In this document: in pieces, positions 47,605 to 59,149 of the stretch
Position numbering within the stretch: position 1 is the stretch's first letter
How the letters are laid out: each line of letters starts with the position of its first letter
Origin: Owenia fusiformis
Taxonomy: Eukaryota > Annelida > Polychaeta > Sabellida > Oweniidae
NCBI GenBank assembly: GCA_903813345.2
Contig: CAIIXF020000002.1
Coordinates: 28,959,223-29,023,222 of the forward strand
Length of the DNA stretch: 64,000 nucleotides
Direction: 5' to 3'
Notes under the pieces: generated by a model
Databases searched by the model: none
What the model saw: the letters and a program-made list of their open reading frames with translations, nothing else
What the model was told of the DNA's origin: nothing
Translations under genes and position numbers: made by a program

Positions 47605-47745
47605 CAGCTGCATGATATCGGATTAAGCTACTATTTTATGACCAACTCATTTAAATATGAATGGAATTGTGGCAGGTACTATTCATGTTTAAATGAGTTG
47701 TCCATAAAATAGTAGATTAATCCGGTAGCCGACAGCCGAAAGCTA
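47605..47745. repeat. foldback with about 45-bp arms
   Basis: CGGATTAAGCTACTATTTTA, TGACCAACTCATTTAAATAT is answered inversely by TTTAAATGAGTTGTCCATAA, AATAGTAGATTAATCCGG around a loop of roughly 20 bp. Just upstream of the Fic gene. Confidence 0.75.
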
Positions 47746-47854
47746 AACCTTTGTTTTGGTGGAAACATCTAAGTCCCGCAATATCACAAACGATATGAGT
47801 GGACTTTGAACACCCAGACATTATTTATGGTAAATACACTACACAGGGAGATAT

Positions 47855-48200
47855 GCCGAGTACTAAAATAGTACTCAAGGCATTTTAGCGCTAATTGAGT
47901 GCTCAATTCAGCAAATATTAGTACTTAATGAGCACTTATGACATGAGTACTGATTTATTGCATGTTTTAGTACTAAATGAGTACTCATATGATGAGTAAT
48001 AAAATAGCGCTAATTTTATTGATTTTTCATTACTTAATTAGCACTCATATTATGATCACTAATTTATTGCATGTTTTAGTACTAAATGAGTACATACATA
48101 TCATGAGTGATGAAATAGTGCTAATTTCATTGACTTTTCATTAATTAATAAGCGCTCATACTTTGAGTACTGATTTATTGCACATGTTTCATGAATGATA
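47855..48200 (+). repeat. about 110-bp tandem repeat rich in AGTACT
   Basis: TTTATTGCATGTTTTAGTAC at 47954 and 48063 and a decayed unit at 48174; palindromic AGTACT, AGCGCT and GAGTACTCAT words throughout. Confidence 0.7.
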
Positions 48201-51200
48201 AAATAGTACTCACAAATTAAAATGTTGATAATTTTTTTAATTGATGCAGTAAAATATAGAATACGTAATAAATTACATTTTAATTATACGAAAACATGGA
48301 TAAATATATCATTAAACTTTTTAAAAATTCCCAATCCTGTAGCTATTTCATTACTTAGAATAAGTGAAATATGAATTAATTTCTATAATATATAACCTAT
48401 GGCCCACACCTTCCTTCTATGGAAGGTAAGCATTCAAACCTATTTCAAACCATCTGTATGATTATACTGGACACTTTCTGGGTAGTTGGACTTTCTATAT
48501 GGGTGGCAGACGGCCCTCAGACCAATTTATACCCCTACCCCCCACAAACCATGGGGGTACTCTAATACCACCCAATAAAAGAATGTTAATGCATGTCAGA
48601 TATTCATTGTTTTATATTGGATAGGGCATGTTAAGGTTAGTAAGAGCCAAAAATTTTCCATCTCTAACTTTTATGGTTACCATAGAAATAGTATTTATAT
48701 CTCGAAATATTTTCAATTTGACCCCCTCCCAAATGTGTCCTTTTGATCTCAAAGTGAAATATTTACAAATCTGTTTGGATTTTATGGCTGCTACTTTGTC
48801 AAAAATATATAAAGTAAAATTACGTTTCCATCAATAGCATAAGTATTTTCATCGCAGGTTAAGTAAATAAAAATACAAAGGTAAACGGGGGCTTTAACAC
48901 GTAGTTCAATGGGGGAGCTAATGTTGCCAAACTTATGGAGGGGAGTGTACGTACTAACCATTTCCCACCTAATAAGGTTATTTGAACATGACATTGACAG
49001 TTTTACATTGGGATAACATTAGTATGATCATTAAAAAAATGGAAATAAATGTATAGTTCATTATTATCTAGTCAGGATCGGTAGGTCTAATTGGAGTAAT
49101 ATATATCCGAATTTCAAATTCTTAATAGCCTTTCTTTTTATTTTCTCCAAATTGATGTTATTAAATGTACGATATTTCATCATAATCAATGGCTGAATCA
49201 ACATCTGAAATTCAAATTCTAATTACCCTATCCTTTATTTTTTCCCAATTAAGATGGAATTAAATGTATCATCATTATCAAGTCAGTCACAATTTATTGT
49301 TACCGAGTCAAAATCAGAAATTCAAAATTTAAAAAGCGTATTCTCAAATTTTCCCCGTATTGGTGACTTGAAAAAATGAGAGATCCTACCTGAAATTTCG
49401 TTCAGAGCCAAAGTATACTTAGATACCCAGTCTTTTAGATACCCAAGTATTCGGATTCTTGTCCAAGTTTTCCGACTTGACCTAAATATTCTGGGCTCTT
49501 TTATTCTGTTAATTGGATATCTAGGTTGACTTTTTATTCATATTGGCATTTTTGGTTCATTAGTGTTTTAACTAACATTTTGTGTATATTTGCATACTAA
49601 CGTCATATCTACAGTGTTCCAAAATTAATTTATAACCAGAAATAAATAAAAAATAATACTTAGCCTGGTACTAAACACATACAATAGTATTTTCTAGAAA
49701 CCATAAGTACCAATGGAATGAATTAATATAAATGTTCGATTTGTACTGTAAATTACGTTTGGAAAAAATAGAAAATTCCAAAAGTGCAAATGTCTTACTA
49801 CCTAGTACTCTTCATAAATCAATAAAGACGTGAAATGGCACAATTTATGTAAAAGTGTGACACGTCAGGAAAAGTGACCAGTCTTTTGTCTGGGTACGTA
49901 TTTGCTAATATGCGTGTTGCATACCATAAATGAATCTCAAAAAATAGTTATCCCTTAATCGTTGCCACCGAGGGGAGAGTTGACCTTTAAAACAGCCTAT
50001 TTTACAGTTTCTGCCTAAATATTATCACTTGTAATTTCACAAGAAAAAGGCAGATGTAAGGAATATGTTTATGAGTATTAAAGAGCTTAAAGCATATAGC
50101 ATTGGTGAACTAGAAATTTGTTTGAAACGAGGGTGGGGCGGAAGAGGTCAACTTCGAAATTTGGTATTCCCCTCTTCTTTTTTTGTGAAAGTATAACTTA
50201 AATTAATTTAGTCTTCCCGATTATAAATGATTTTCAATAAATAGCTATATAGAGATAAATTAAGGTAAATTAAAATTTTCAATCTGCAAATACGATTATA
50301 ATTTCAAATAGCATCTGAAGTACAATGCGTTGGGATATAATGAGGTTATCCCAAAAAGCACATACGTTGAACTATGAACGAGAAAATGTATTTGTTTTTT
50401 TGCTTCGCCTCAGAACAATATGGCCTAAAATGATATGCTTATGATATGATACAATTTGATAGGTTTGAACAAATACATATAAACAAAAACTGAAATATCT
50501 ACACGTGAAATTAAAGTAAGTGAATAGTCCAACAGCCTCCGCCATTTTGAATATGTTTTCACGAAAACATTCCTATTGTATCTTGGGTTTACCCAATACC
50601 AACTTCTGTGAAATGATTTAAAGTTTGAAGTGATTGTGAAATACTTACGCCATATCTAACAGTCATCGCAGTCTTGTTACTTTCAAATAGAAACGATCTG
50701 ATTAAAGCTTACAACAATCAGATTTTTTAGGTTGTCCGTTAATTCAAAATGGTGAGCTAGACTCTTCCGTCTGACTATAAAGAGTCTAGAACAGTACTGT
50801 ACTGATATTATAAAATACGATTTAGCACTAAACAAATAACAAAAAGAGGGGGATATCTTCCCATCGTACCCTACGTAGGTACGAAACGTTTAAACTAGCC
50901 AATCAAATCGTACTACGAATATAGATTAATCATCGTTAAAAGAAAACCAAATTGAACAAGAGCATCTGCACGGGGGTAAAGCAGACCCGATGATGCAATG
51001 AGCTTGCTCGGCGGTATCATGACTGTGTAACGGGTCTTAATGTATAAGTGTGCTCGGCGGTAGGTTCAAACAACGCGGATCCTCAAAGCATGTGCTCATG
51101 CTATATTCGTGTTTTAACACCCGTGATCTGGGAAATCTGGGAATTCTCCTTCTCTCGGTTACAGTGATCGTATCCAATAGAATACTGAAAATAATGATTC

Positions 51201-51514
51201 ATAATTTCAAACAGCTATCGTTTAAAATTGTAACAAGAATTTTCGTTTTAAAAAGATAAAAGGCACCAATTGTTATTTTTGTCTCATGGTAAGGGGGGGG
51301 GGGGTGAGACCATTGTCCACTTCATTATTATTACTGAGAATGTCTCTGTGGTTTTCTAGAGAGGCCCTGCATCAGTCTGACATCTATTTTTAAGCAGTTA
51401 AATCAAGATTTAAACAAGTCTGTTCGGCTGTCTGAGACATCTGTTAATATGTGAATGAGACCACATGCAATTTGATGGCATTTTACCAAAATGATCAGAT
51501 GTTCAGTTAAAATT
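48200..51514. other. no gene seen
   Basis: AT-rich; a G-run at 51293-51304 and a slightly GC-richer patch at 50960-51110 with CTCGGCGGTA twice. No supported coding sequence. Confidence 0.35.
49020..49370 (+). repeat. diverged 110-125 bp tandem repeat
   Basis: Three units each containing GAAATTCAAATTCTAAT.., CCTTTATTTTTTCCCAATT and AATTAAATGTA-type words. Confidence 0.5.
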
Positions 51515-52975
51515 ATTCTTTTATCTAGCTAAATAACACTTCAAGTCATGCTCACTTAAAGTTTTTCTTTTATCTAAATTTGACTTTTATCTGTTCAAGT
51601 CTTGCGCACTTAAAGTTCTTCTTTTATCTGAATTTGACGTTAACTGTTTAAGTCTTGCTCACTTAAAATTCTTCTTTTATCTAAATTTTACTTTTAACTG
51701 TTCAAGTCTTCATCACTTAAAGTTCTTCTTTTATCTAAATTTAACTTTTAACTGTTCAAGTCTTGCGCACTTAAAGTTCTTCTTTTATCTGAATTTCATG
51801 TTAAACTGTTTAAGTCTTGCTCACTTAAAATTCTTCTTTTATCTAAATTTTACCTTAATCTGTTCAAGTCTTGCTCACTTAAAGTTCTTCTTTTATCTAA
51901 ATTTTACTTTTAACTGTTCAAGTCTTGCGCGCTTAAATTTCTTCTTTCATCTGAATTTGACGTTAAACTGTTTAAGTCTTGCTCACTTTAAAAAGTTCTT
52001 CTTTTATCTAATTTTGACTTTTAACTGTTCCAGTCTTGCTCACTTAAAGTTCTTCTTTTATCTAAATTTGACTTTTAACTGTTCAAGTCATGCTCACTCA
52101 AAGTTCTTCTATTATCTGAATTTGGCTTTTAACATTGAAAATCATGCTCACTTATAGTTCTTCTTTTATCTGAATTTGGGTTTTAACACTTAAAATCATG
52201 CTCACTTAAAGTTCTTCTTTTATCTGAATTTGACTTTCAACTGTCCAAGTCTTGCTCACTCAAAGTTCTTCTTTTATCAGAATTTGACTTTTAACTGTTC
52301 AGGTCTTGCTCACTTAAAGTTCTTCTTTTATCTGAATTTGAATTTTAACTGTTCAAGTCATACTCACTTAAGTCCTTCGTTTATCTGAATTTGACTTTTA
52401 TCTGTTCAAGTCATACTCACTCAAAGTTCTTCTTTTATCTGAATTTGACTTTTAACTGTTTAAGTCTTGCTCACTTAAAGTTCTTCTTTTATCTAAATTT
52501 GAATTCTATCTGTTCAAGTCTTGCTCCCTTAAAATTCTTCTTTATCTAAATTTGACTTTAAACTGTTCAAGTCTTGCTCACTTAAAGTTCTTCTTTTGTC
52601 GGAATTTGACTTTTGACTGTTCAAGTCTTGCTCACTTTAAGTTCTTCTTTTATCTAAATTTGACTTTTAACTGTTCAAGTCTTTTTTCATCTGAATTTGA
52701 CGTTAAACTGTTTAAGTCTTGCTCACTTAAAGTTCTTCTTTTATCTAAATTTCACTTTTAACTGTTCAAGTCTTGCTCACTTAAAGTTATTCTTTTATCT
52801 AAATTTGACTTTTAACTGTTCAAGTAGTCTTGCTCACTTAAAGTTCTTCTATTATCTGAATTTGACTTTTAACTGTTCAAGTCTTGCTCACTTAAAGTTC
52901 TTCTCTTATCTGAATTTGACTTCTAACTGTTCAAGTCTTGCTCACTTAAAGTTCGACTTCTTTTATATGTATCCA
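51515..52975 (+). repeat. 54-bp tandem array, about 27 copies
   Basis: Unit GTTCAAGTCTTGCTCACTTA, AAGTTCTTCTTTTATCTAAA, TTTGACTTTTAACT. As 54 is divisible by 3, frames stay open over long stretches and give false repeat proteins (NCSSLAHLKFFFYLNLTF). A few units are 48, 51 or 57 bp. Confidence 0.93.
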
Positions 52976-53197
52976 AGTTTTGCTAGCTGATTTCAGTTGA
53001 TTTCGATAATATAAAGAAACCTACCCGTGGGTGTTGCATTGCATTAACGATATTCACTTTTTTAGATTTTTTTCGATAGCTGGTTTGAAAAGAAAATGTT
53101 GGTTTTATGATTTCACTATTTTTCTATGAAATGCGTGAGTAAGCGGCCATTTTGAACTGAATGTAGGTTAAAATGAAACTTTTTATGTAGAAATTTT

Positions 53198-53611
53198 GAG
53201 TCGGGGCAATCTGCGCGAGATTCGGTTTTTACTTGGTTCGGTTTTTCATTAAAGGAAGTACTTCATTCCCATGATTCAAAGTGCTTTTCTGCCATCGGTT
53301 CGGTTTAAGTTTGTACAACACACGTCTACAAATCCGGGGCAGGTTGATATTATGTCATTACATTTGTTTTGGGTGTATACTTTTTGTTTTGACACTAAAC
53401 AAAAATATTCCCGCACTATATGGTGCATCATGGGTAGGGACTGCTGTGAAATAATGAACGTAAGTGACATCTATCTCAAATTAAATGTTCTTTTTCAGCT
53501 ATTAATTGCGCATGCGTGATAATAATTTTAACCAATTAAATTGCTGGATTTAATGCGCATGCGCCAAAAACCGAACCAAAAAATGGAATCTCGCGCAGAT
53601 TGCCTCTAGTG
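53198..53611. mobile_element. 414-bp MITE with GAAATTTT target duplication
   Basis: GGCAATCTGCGCGAGATTC near the left end recurs exactly inverted near the right end, extended by a looser match over GGTTCGGTTTTT. GAAATTTT flanks both sides (53190-53197, 53612-53619). The 8-bp duplication suggests a hAT-type element. Internal ORFs on both strands are not recognised. Confidence 0.75.
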
Positions 53612-53619
53612 GAAATTTT

Positions 53620-56380
53620 AAGTATCACAGAGCTAGATTATGAATTTAAGTGAGTCTAGTCAGAAGGTGTATAAGAAAGTGTATGTGCAGAAGGTATACG
53701 AGCTAAAATGACTTTGGGCATAGTTTTCCTTTAAGTTGGTTCTGTTATCTGAATGTGACCAGTTCTTTAACTGTAAGTCAATCGCCACTTTCACCTGAAT
53801 TTGAACGGACTTACCAATATGTCACGCTCTCGATTCAAATCTTTATCTGTACAAGTCAGATGGATTTCATGCACTCTGAAACGTTTCTATAAGAGGAAAC
53901 GTCTGTTTGTACGGTAGTTTTAACATAGAAACCTATAAAAACGTTTATTAAAGAAAACATACCCAAATTGTTGTACAAATTTCTTCACACACAGCACGTG
54001 AATGGTATAGAAACGAAATGTATACAAACACTAGATTAAGAATGTAACCTGTATTATTCAAACATAATTTTGCAAACTAACATGCTCACGTTAAAAAATG
54101 TAGTTCTGTGTACTTACGTTCAAGAGCATGAACATATAAAGGCATTGTTAAATATAATTCTAAGAAGGTGGTTCGATCTTTCGTGTATGGGTGTTTTCAC
54201 TAGGTTACATGTAAGTTGTTTTGAATATTTAATTAATTTCAGTATTAATTTTAACAAATTGTTGATTAATGATTATTGCTTCAAAGATTTTGCATTTCAA
54301 TTGCGGAACATATCATATGGTGTACACAAAAGCAAGCAAGCTCATCATATCGCTTTAAATACGTCAATCTCAGACTAAACATATTTCTTTAAATATTGTT
54401 ATGATACATCAGGGAAACTATTAGATTACAATTTTACAATTACGGACGATTACAACTATTAAATGTCAAATAAAAAGTTCCTAGACTGATATCTAAAATA
54501 TTGTCATTTTTAACAATCAGATTGCAATATACCAGTTTTCAGCTTGTACCCACTAAACTTTGATAATCTCATAACTGGCCAAGACTCCCAGCTTTCCAAT
54601 GGTACGTTAGAACCTTGGAACAAATTATGTCAGCCTCATTTCTATTTTAACAAAGCATCGTTGAAGTCTAACACGCTTCAAAAGCTAGCACAATGCAATA
54701 TTTTCCGGGTCTTATTTGTTATCCTCTTTAATAATCATCGATCGATTGCAAAATAAAAACTCGTAAATCTTGTAATTTTTATAACCACTCTCTTAGAGAT
54801 TGTTTCTGTGTTTAAAATGATACTTTAATTTGAAACATAACGACGGTTTAAGCCAGTTTATCATGCACACGTTATTCATTAATCTTTTATTTCGCCACCT
54901 GTGGAAAACGTATTGATTTGATAGTTTTGATAACGCTTTGTTATTACTTGATTAAATATGGATCCTAATTTTAGGTATGGTAGTATTGACTTTAATAGGT
55001 TTCTAATTTGAATTAAACATTTAATACCAAATATACTGAATGAACAACAAATTGATTAAAAAATTGTAGTATTACGGATTTAGTGATACCGATTTACGAA
55101 CGGCGTTCACAACTTCTAATTCAAGCTAAAATACTCGTTTTAGGAAAATACAAGTTGGAGAGAACTGAAAAGTTTGCACGGCTAAAAATCCTTTCTTTGG
55201 TAAGTGACTATGTTTTTTGTAAATCACTGAATTCACTTGTTTTAGTTCAACGTGACCTGCAATCATAATACTCAATAATAAACTTCAAATATAATGCACA
55301 CATATCCTATTGTTAAACCATACCTTTTGCGAAACAACATGCAATACCACTAGCAAACGTTCCTATTTGGGCCTAACCTACAGTGAACTTCCCATAAAGT
55401 ACATTTTACTGACAATTATGTTCCAACTCAATTATATTTACTTTATTTTTTATTCAATACAATTCAGATTTTATCACGAAAATGTATATCATGCGATCTC
55501 TGACCCTATCACACTATACAAATTTAAGCAACCTTAATTAAATTATACCGTTTTCAATTATTTTTTTCTATTTATTGTTGAAATATATTTTCGATATTAG
55601 TTAACCTCGTAACCAGATGATATTATATTATGAAATAATAGACTCGACTATTGTATTATTGTGCATATATCGTGTACATTTTGACAGTGTTTATAATAAA
55701 ATAATTAATTAATAGATAAAAATAATAGTATATAAAATTCTACCAAGACACACAACGACATGCTTGCATGTTATAGTGACAGTAAAAATAATTTGGCCTT
55801 TTAACACTAGTATAACCGTATCGACCTCATTAGTCATGTTCATCTAAAATATGCCTTTGTATTATGATGTGCAGAGGTATGCCATATGGATTCTGTTTAA
55901 GCCATGTGCTGACCATTTTCCATCTTGACTTATTCAAACATTTTAAAATTTTCTCGGAAGTATATTCACTCATTTTTTCAATAATCATAACTTCGCATGC
56001 CATCATTTAGAGTTTATCACAAGATTAAACTTTTTAGACTAAGCAAGTAAACCAGGGTGAAGTATAAGTATGTCAACCCTTCTTCTTCTTCTCTTTAATT
56101 TAACATGTTTAATAGTGTAATTGGGCAAAACAGTTAGCCCATAGTTTGGTGCCATGCGAGTTCAGTCCCATATAGTGAAGTTCTCATACTTCGACAATGT
56201 CAACTCAAGTTTACTGTCAATAAAATCAAGGTGTACTCTATTTCGGACCCTAATTTCAATAGACTTTCATTTTTATTTATTTGTTAAGGTCATTTGGGCT
56301 AATGGAACATTGTAAAAAATCTGCTGCTAACAGTAAATTGGGATAAAATAGAACGTCAACGGGGATAATAATCTATGACC
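53620..56380. other. no gene seen
   Basis: AT-rich; several 60-100 codon ORFs without features. Confidence 0.35.
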
Positions 56381-58662
56381 AACGATCCATTTATTATTAG
56401 ACTTCAAATGGGTTATTAACCCCTTTTTAGACTCTGTTATCTCGCAATGGGAAGCAGAATATAAAGCATTGTATAATCCGAAACATGATGGTTTTGATAA
56501 TGAATTTTATAAGAATGTAATGTCGGAGTTTGGAATTTTAGAGCAACATGGATTATCCAATGCTGATATCAATGTTGGTATCTCATTAGAAGAAATCTCA
56601 TTGGTTCTGATTAAAGCCAAAAATTTTAAGACAAAAGGTTATGATGGCTTACCAAATGAGGTCCTTAAATTTGAAAATGTTAAACTTATTTTGCATGCAT
56701 TTTTTAACTTATGTTTTGAGAGTGGAAAAATCCCTAGTGTTTGGCTGAGAGCAGTTATTTTTCCAATCCCCAAATCTGGTAATAAAGATAAGCGTGTCCC
56801 GTTAAACTACAGAGGTATAAGTATCTTATCCTGTGTGTATAAATTATATAGCAGTATCATTAATAATAGACTCATCTCTTTTTCAGAAGAACATGATCTT
56901 TTGGTGGATGAACAAAATGGTTTTAGGAAAAAAAGATCATGTTCTGATCACATATTTACATTAAATGCTATCGTGCAAGATGCAATAAAGAATAACAATA
57001 ATGTGTATGCAGGTTTTATAGATTTGCAGAAAGCTTTTGATTTAGTTAACAGGGATTTACTTTTTTACTCACTTCTTAAACATGGTGTTAATGGAAAAAT
57101 GTATAATGCTATAAAGAGTATGTATATTGGAACTCTGTCTGCTGTAAAAATTAATGATATGCTGACTAACTGGTTTCCTACAAAGTCAGGAGTACGGCAA
57201 GGAGATACATTATCTCCGAGTCTTTTTGCCCTTTATATTAATGATTTGCTAAAAGAGATAAAACAGTCAAAGCTTGGCTTAAATATAGATAAAGATACTA
57301 ATGTATCAGTTTTAGCATATGCTGATGATATTGTACTGCTGTCAGACTCTCCAGAAAAATTGCAGCAAATGCTAGATATTGTAAGTAAATGGTGCTTCAA
57401 ATGGAGATTGAGGACAAATATTGACAAATCAAATATTTTACACTTTAGACCCAAAAGCAATAAAGTAACTGATTTCATATTTACACTTGAGGGTAAAAGA
57501 CTTAAAATTGTTAGTGATTATAAATACCTTGGGATTTTCTTCAGCGAGTTTGGAAATTTTGTTAAAACTGCCAATACATTGTCTGATGCTGCAAGCAGAG
57601 CCCTTGGTTCTATCATTAATCGTTGTAAGGGTGTCAGTGATCTAGGTTTTAAGACATTCACAAAACTTTACAATTCTTGTGTTATCCCTGTTTTAAATTA
57701 TGCTGTAGGAGTCTGGGGATATGACCAGCACATGCTTAAAGTATGTAATAATGTTCATAATAGGGCACAACGATTTTTACTTGGGGTTCATCGCTTTGCC
57801 CCTCTAGCAGGTGTTCAGGGAGAGACGGGGTATCTCCCATTAGAGATTGTACATAAGATAGAAACTATAAGATTGTGGAACAGGTTTGTAAATCTTGAAA
57901 GTGGTCGCCTTACTAAAAGAATTTTTAAATGGAGTAAAGACCGCAATAATAACTGGATGAAGGCAGTTAGAAATATATTACAATCTGTTGAAATGGAAGC
58001 AAAATATGTAAATACTGATTTTGTTGATTTAACCCTTTTAAAAAGGGGGCTCTTAAATAATTATACTCTAGAATGGTTAAATAATGTAAAGGCAAAACCT
58101 AAATTAAGAACATATGCAACATTCAAGACAGACTTTAAAGCAGAAAAATATCTTTCACTTAATTTTACAAAATTTGAGCGGAGCCTTTCGGCTCAGTTAA
58201 GATTAGGAATTTTACCCCTGCACATAGAAACAGGGCGATTTAGAGGAGAAAAAGTTGAAAATAGAATTTGTACTTTATGTAACAATAATGAGGTTGAATC
58301 AGAGGCCCATTTCCTATTTTATTGTGAGGTATATAAGGACCTTCGGGAGAAATATTTTGGTAATTTGAATCATCATGTACAGCCTGATGGCTTAAGAATT
58401 AAATATCTTTTTGAAAATGAGACTTGTAAAATTGTTAAATATATTAGAGAGGCATATGTAAGAAGACAGCAGCTGATTTATAAGGATCCATGAACCTGTA
58501 ACTTATATTTATATTTTGAATTTGTTATTAAATGTTATTTGAAGTGGTTAATAAGCCCAAGGTGGGCTGGGTTGTTTTACATAAACTTATTTTGTTTGAC
58601 TTTGTTGTATAGACTTACCACTATAAATAAAAAATAAAAACAAACAAACAAACAAACATACC
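56381..58662 (+). mobile_element. non-LTR retrotransposon (LINE) with intact RT ORF, 5' truncated
   Basis: Contains the RT ORF (separate entry) and ends with an A-rich tail made of AAATAAAAAATAAAAAC and four CAAA/AAAC units at 58622-58660, a usual LINE 3' end. Upstream of 56381 the frame is closed by stops, and no apurinic endonuclease motifs were recognised, so the copy is either 5' truncated or has a degraded 5' half. The sequence TTTTAGACTCTGTTATCTCG before the ORF continues in the same frame as connector sequence. Confidence 0.8.
56469..58493 (+). CDS. LINE reverse transcriptase, RT plus C-terminal CCHC
   Basis: 674 residues, counted from a TTG; the true translation start is unclear (first in-frame ATG at 56520). 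RT domain about 40-360: IPKSGNKDKRVPLNYRGISIL fingers, GFIDLQKAFD (182-191, first catalytic Asp), GVRQGDTLSPSLFALYIND (241-259) and the active site YADD at 284-287. Downstream is a conserved thumb/connector, YNSCVIPVLNYAVGVWGYD, and a C-terminal zinc knuckle C601-x2-C604-x9-H614-x4-C619. No internal stop or frameshift, which suggests a young copy. The GVRQGDTLSP form differs from the PQGS form of the LINE at 44.8 kb, so the two are from different clades. Confidence 0.9.
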   Translation: MYNPKHDGFDNEFYKNVMSEFGILEQHGLSNADINVGISLEEISLVLIKAKNFKTKGYDGLPNEVLKFENVKLILHAFFNLCFESGKIPSVWLRAVIFPIPKSGNKDKRVPLNYRGISILSCVYKLYSSIINNRLISFSEEHDLLVDEQNGFRKKRSCSDHIFTLNAIVQDAIKNNNNVYAGFIDLQKAFDLVNRDLLFYSLLKHGVNGKMYNAIKSMYIGTLSAVKINDMLTNWFPTKSGVRQGDTLSPSLFALYINDLLKEIKQSKLGLNIDKDTNVSVLAYADDIVLLSDSPEKLQQMLDIVSKWCFKWRLRTNIDKSNILHFRPKSNKVTDFIFTLEGKRLKIVSDYKYLGIFFSEFGNFVKTANTLSDAASRALGSIINRCKGVSDLGFKTFTKLYNSCVIPVLNYAVGVWGYDQHMLKVCNNVHNRAQRFLLGVHRFAPLAGVQGETGYLPLEIVHKIETIRLWNRFVNLESGRLTKRIFKWSKDRNNNWMKAVRNILQSVEMEAKYVNTDFVDLTLLKRGLLNNYTLEWLNNVKAKPKLRTYATFKTDFKAEKYLSLNFTKFERSLSAQLRLGILPLHIETGRFRGEKVENRICTLCNNNEVESEAHFLFYCEVYKDLREKYFGNLNHHVQPDGLRIKYLFENETCKIVKYIREAYVRRQQLIYKDP

Positions 58663-59149
58663 AAGAATGATAGTTTAGCGACAAGATTTTCTCTCAGAGG
58701 ATGTCATTTTTAATGTTTTTTAAAACTTAAAAGTTGTTTGTATTGACTCTTTGTTTAAAAGGCTGACTTTATTTTGTGACTAATATGTCATTGTTATGAA
58801 ATAGAAGAGTCATTAAAGGTACATTTAATTTATGTTGAACATTTTTTATTTTGGCAATAGTGGCAAAATGTAACAGCAATTAAAAATACCTTGTAATGGT
58901 AACCAAAAGGTTAAAGCGTCGTTGTGCAATTACGATGATATACAAGGTTACATATCAGATGTTTTCATGAATGAATGTCAAAAATATATTATAGAAATCT
59001 TTCAAGGTTGATCCTTTGAAGTATAAATTAAATGTATAAATATAAAATTTATGGTATAACCGCCATCCCATTTGAACAGGATTCGTCGTGTGAAGGAAAG
59101 GACATTGGGAAGATAATCTAGTCAGGATACGGGGCACATACAGGAAGAG

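Noticed and set aside
51798-52157. 119-codon ORF with an 18-residue repeat
   Set aside because: Explained by the 54-bp tandem array, whose length is a multiple of three; no start context, splice sites or domain.
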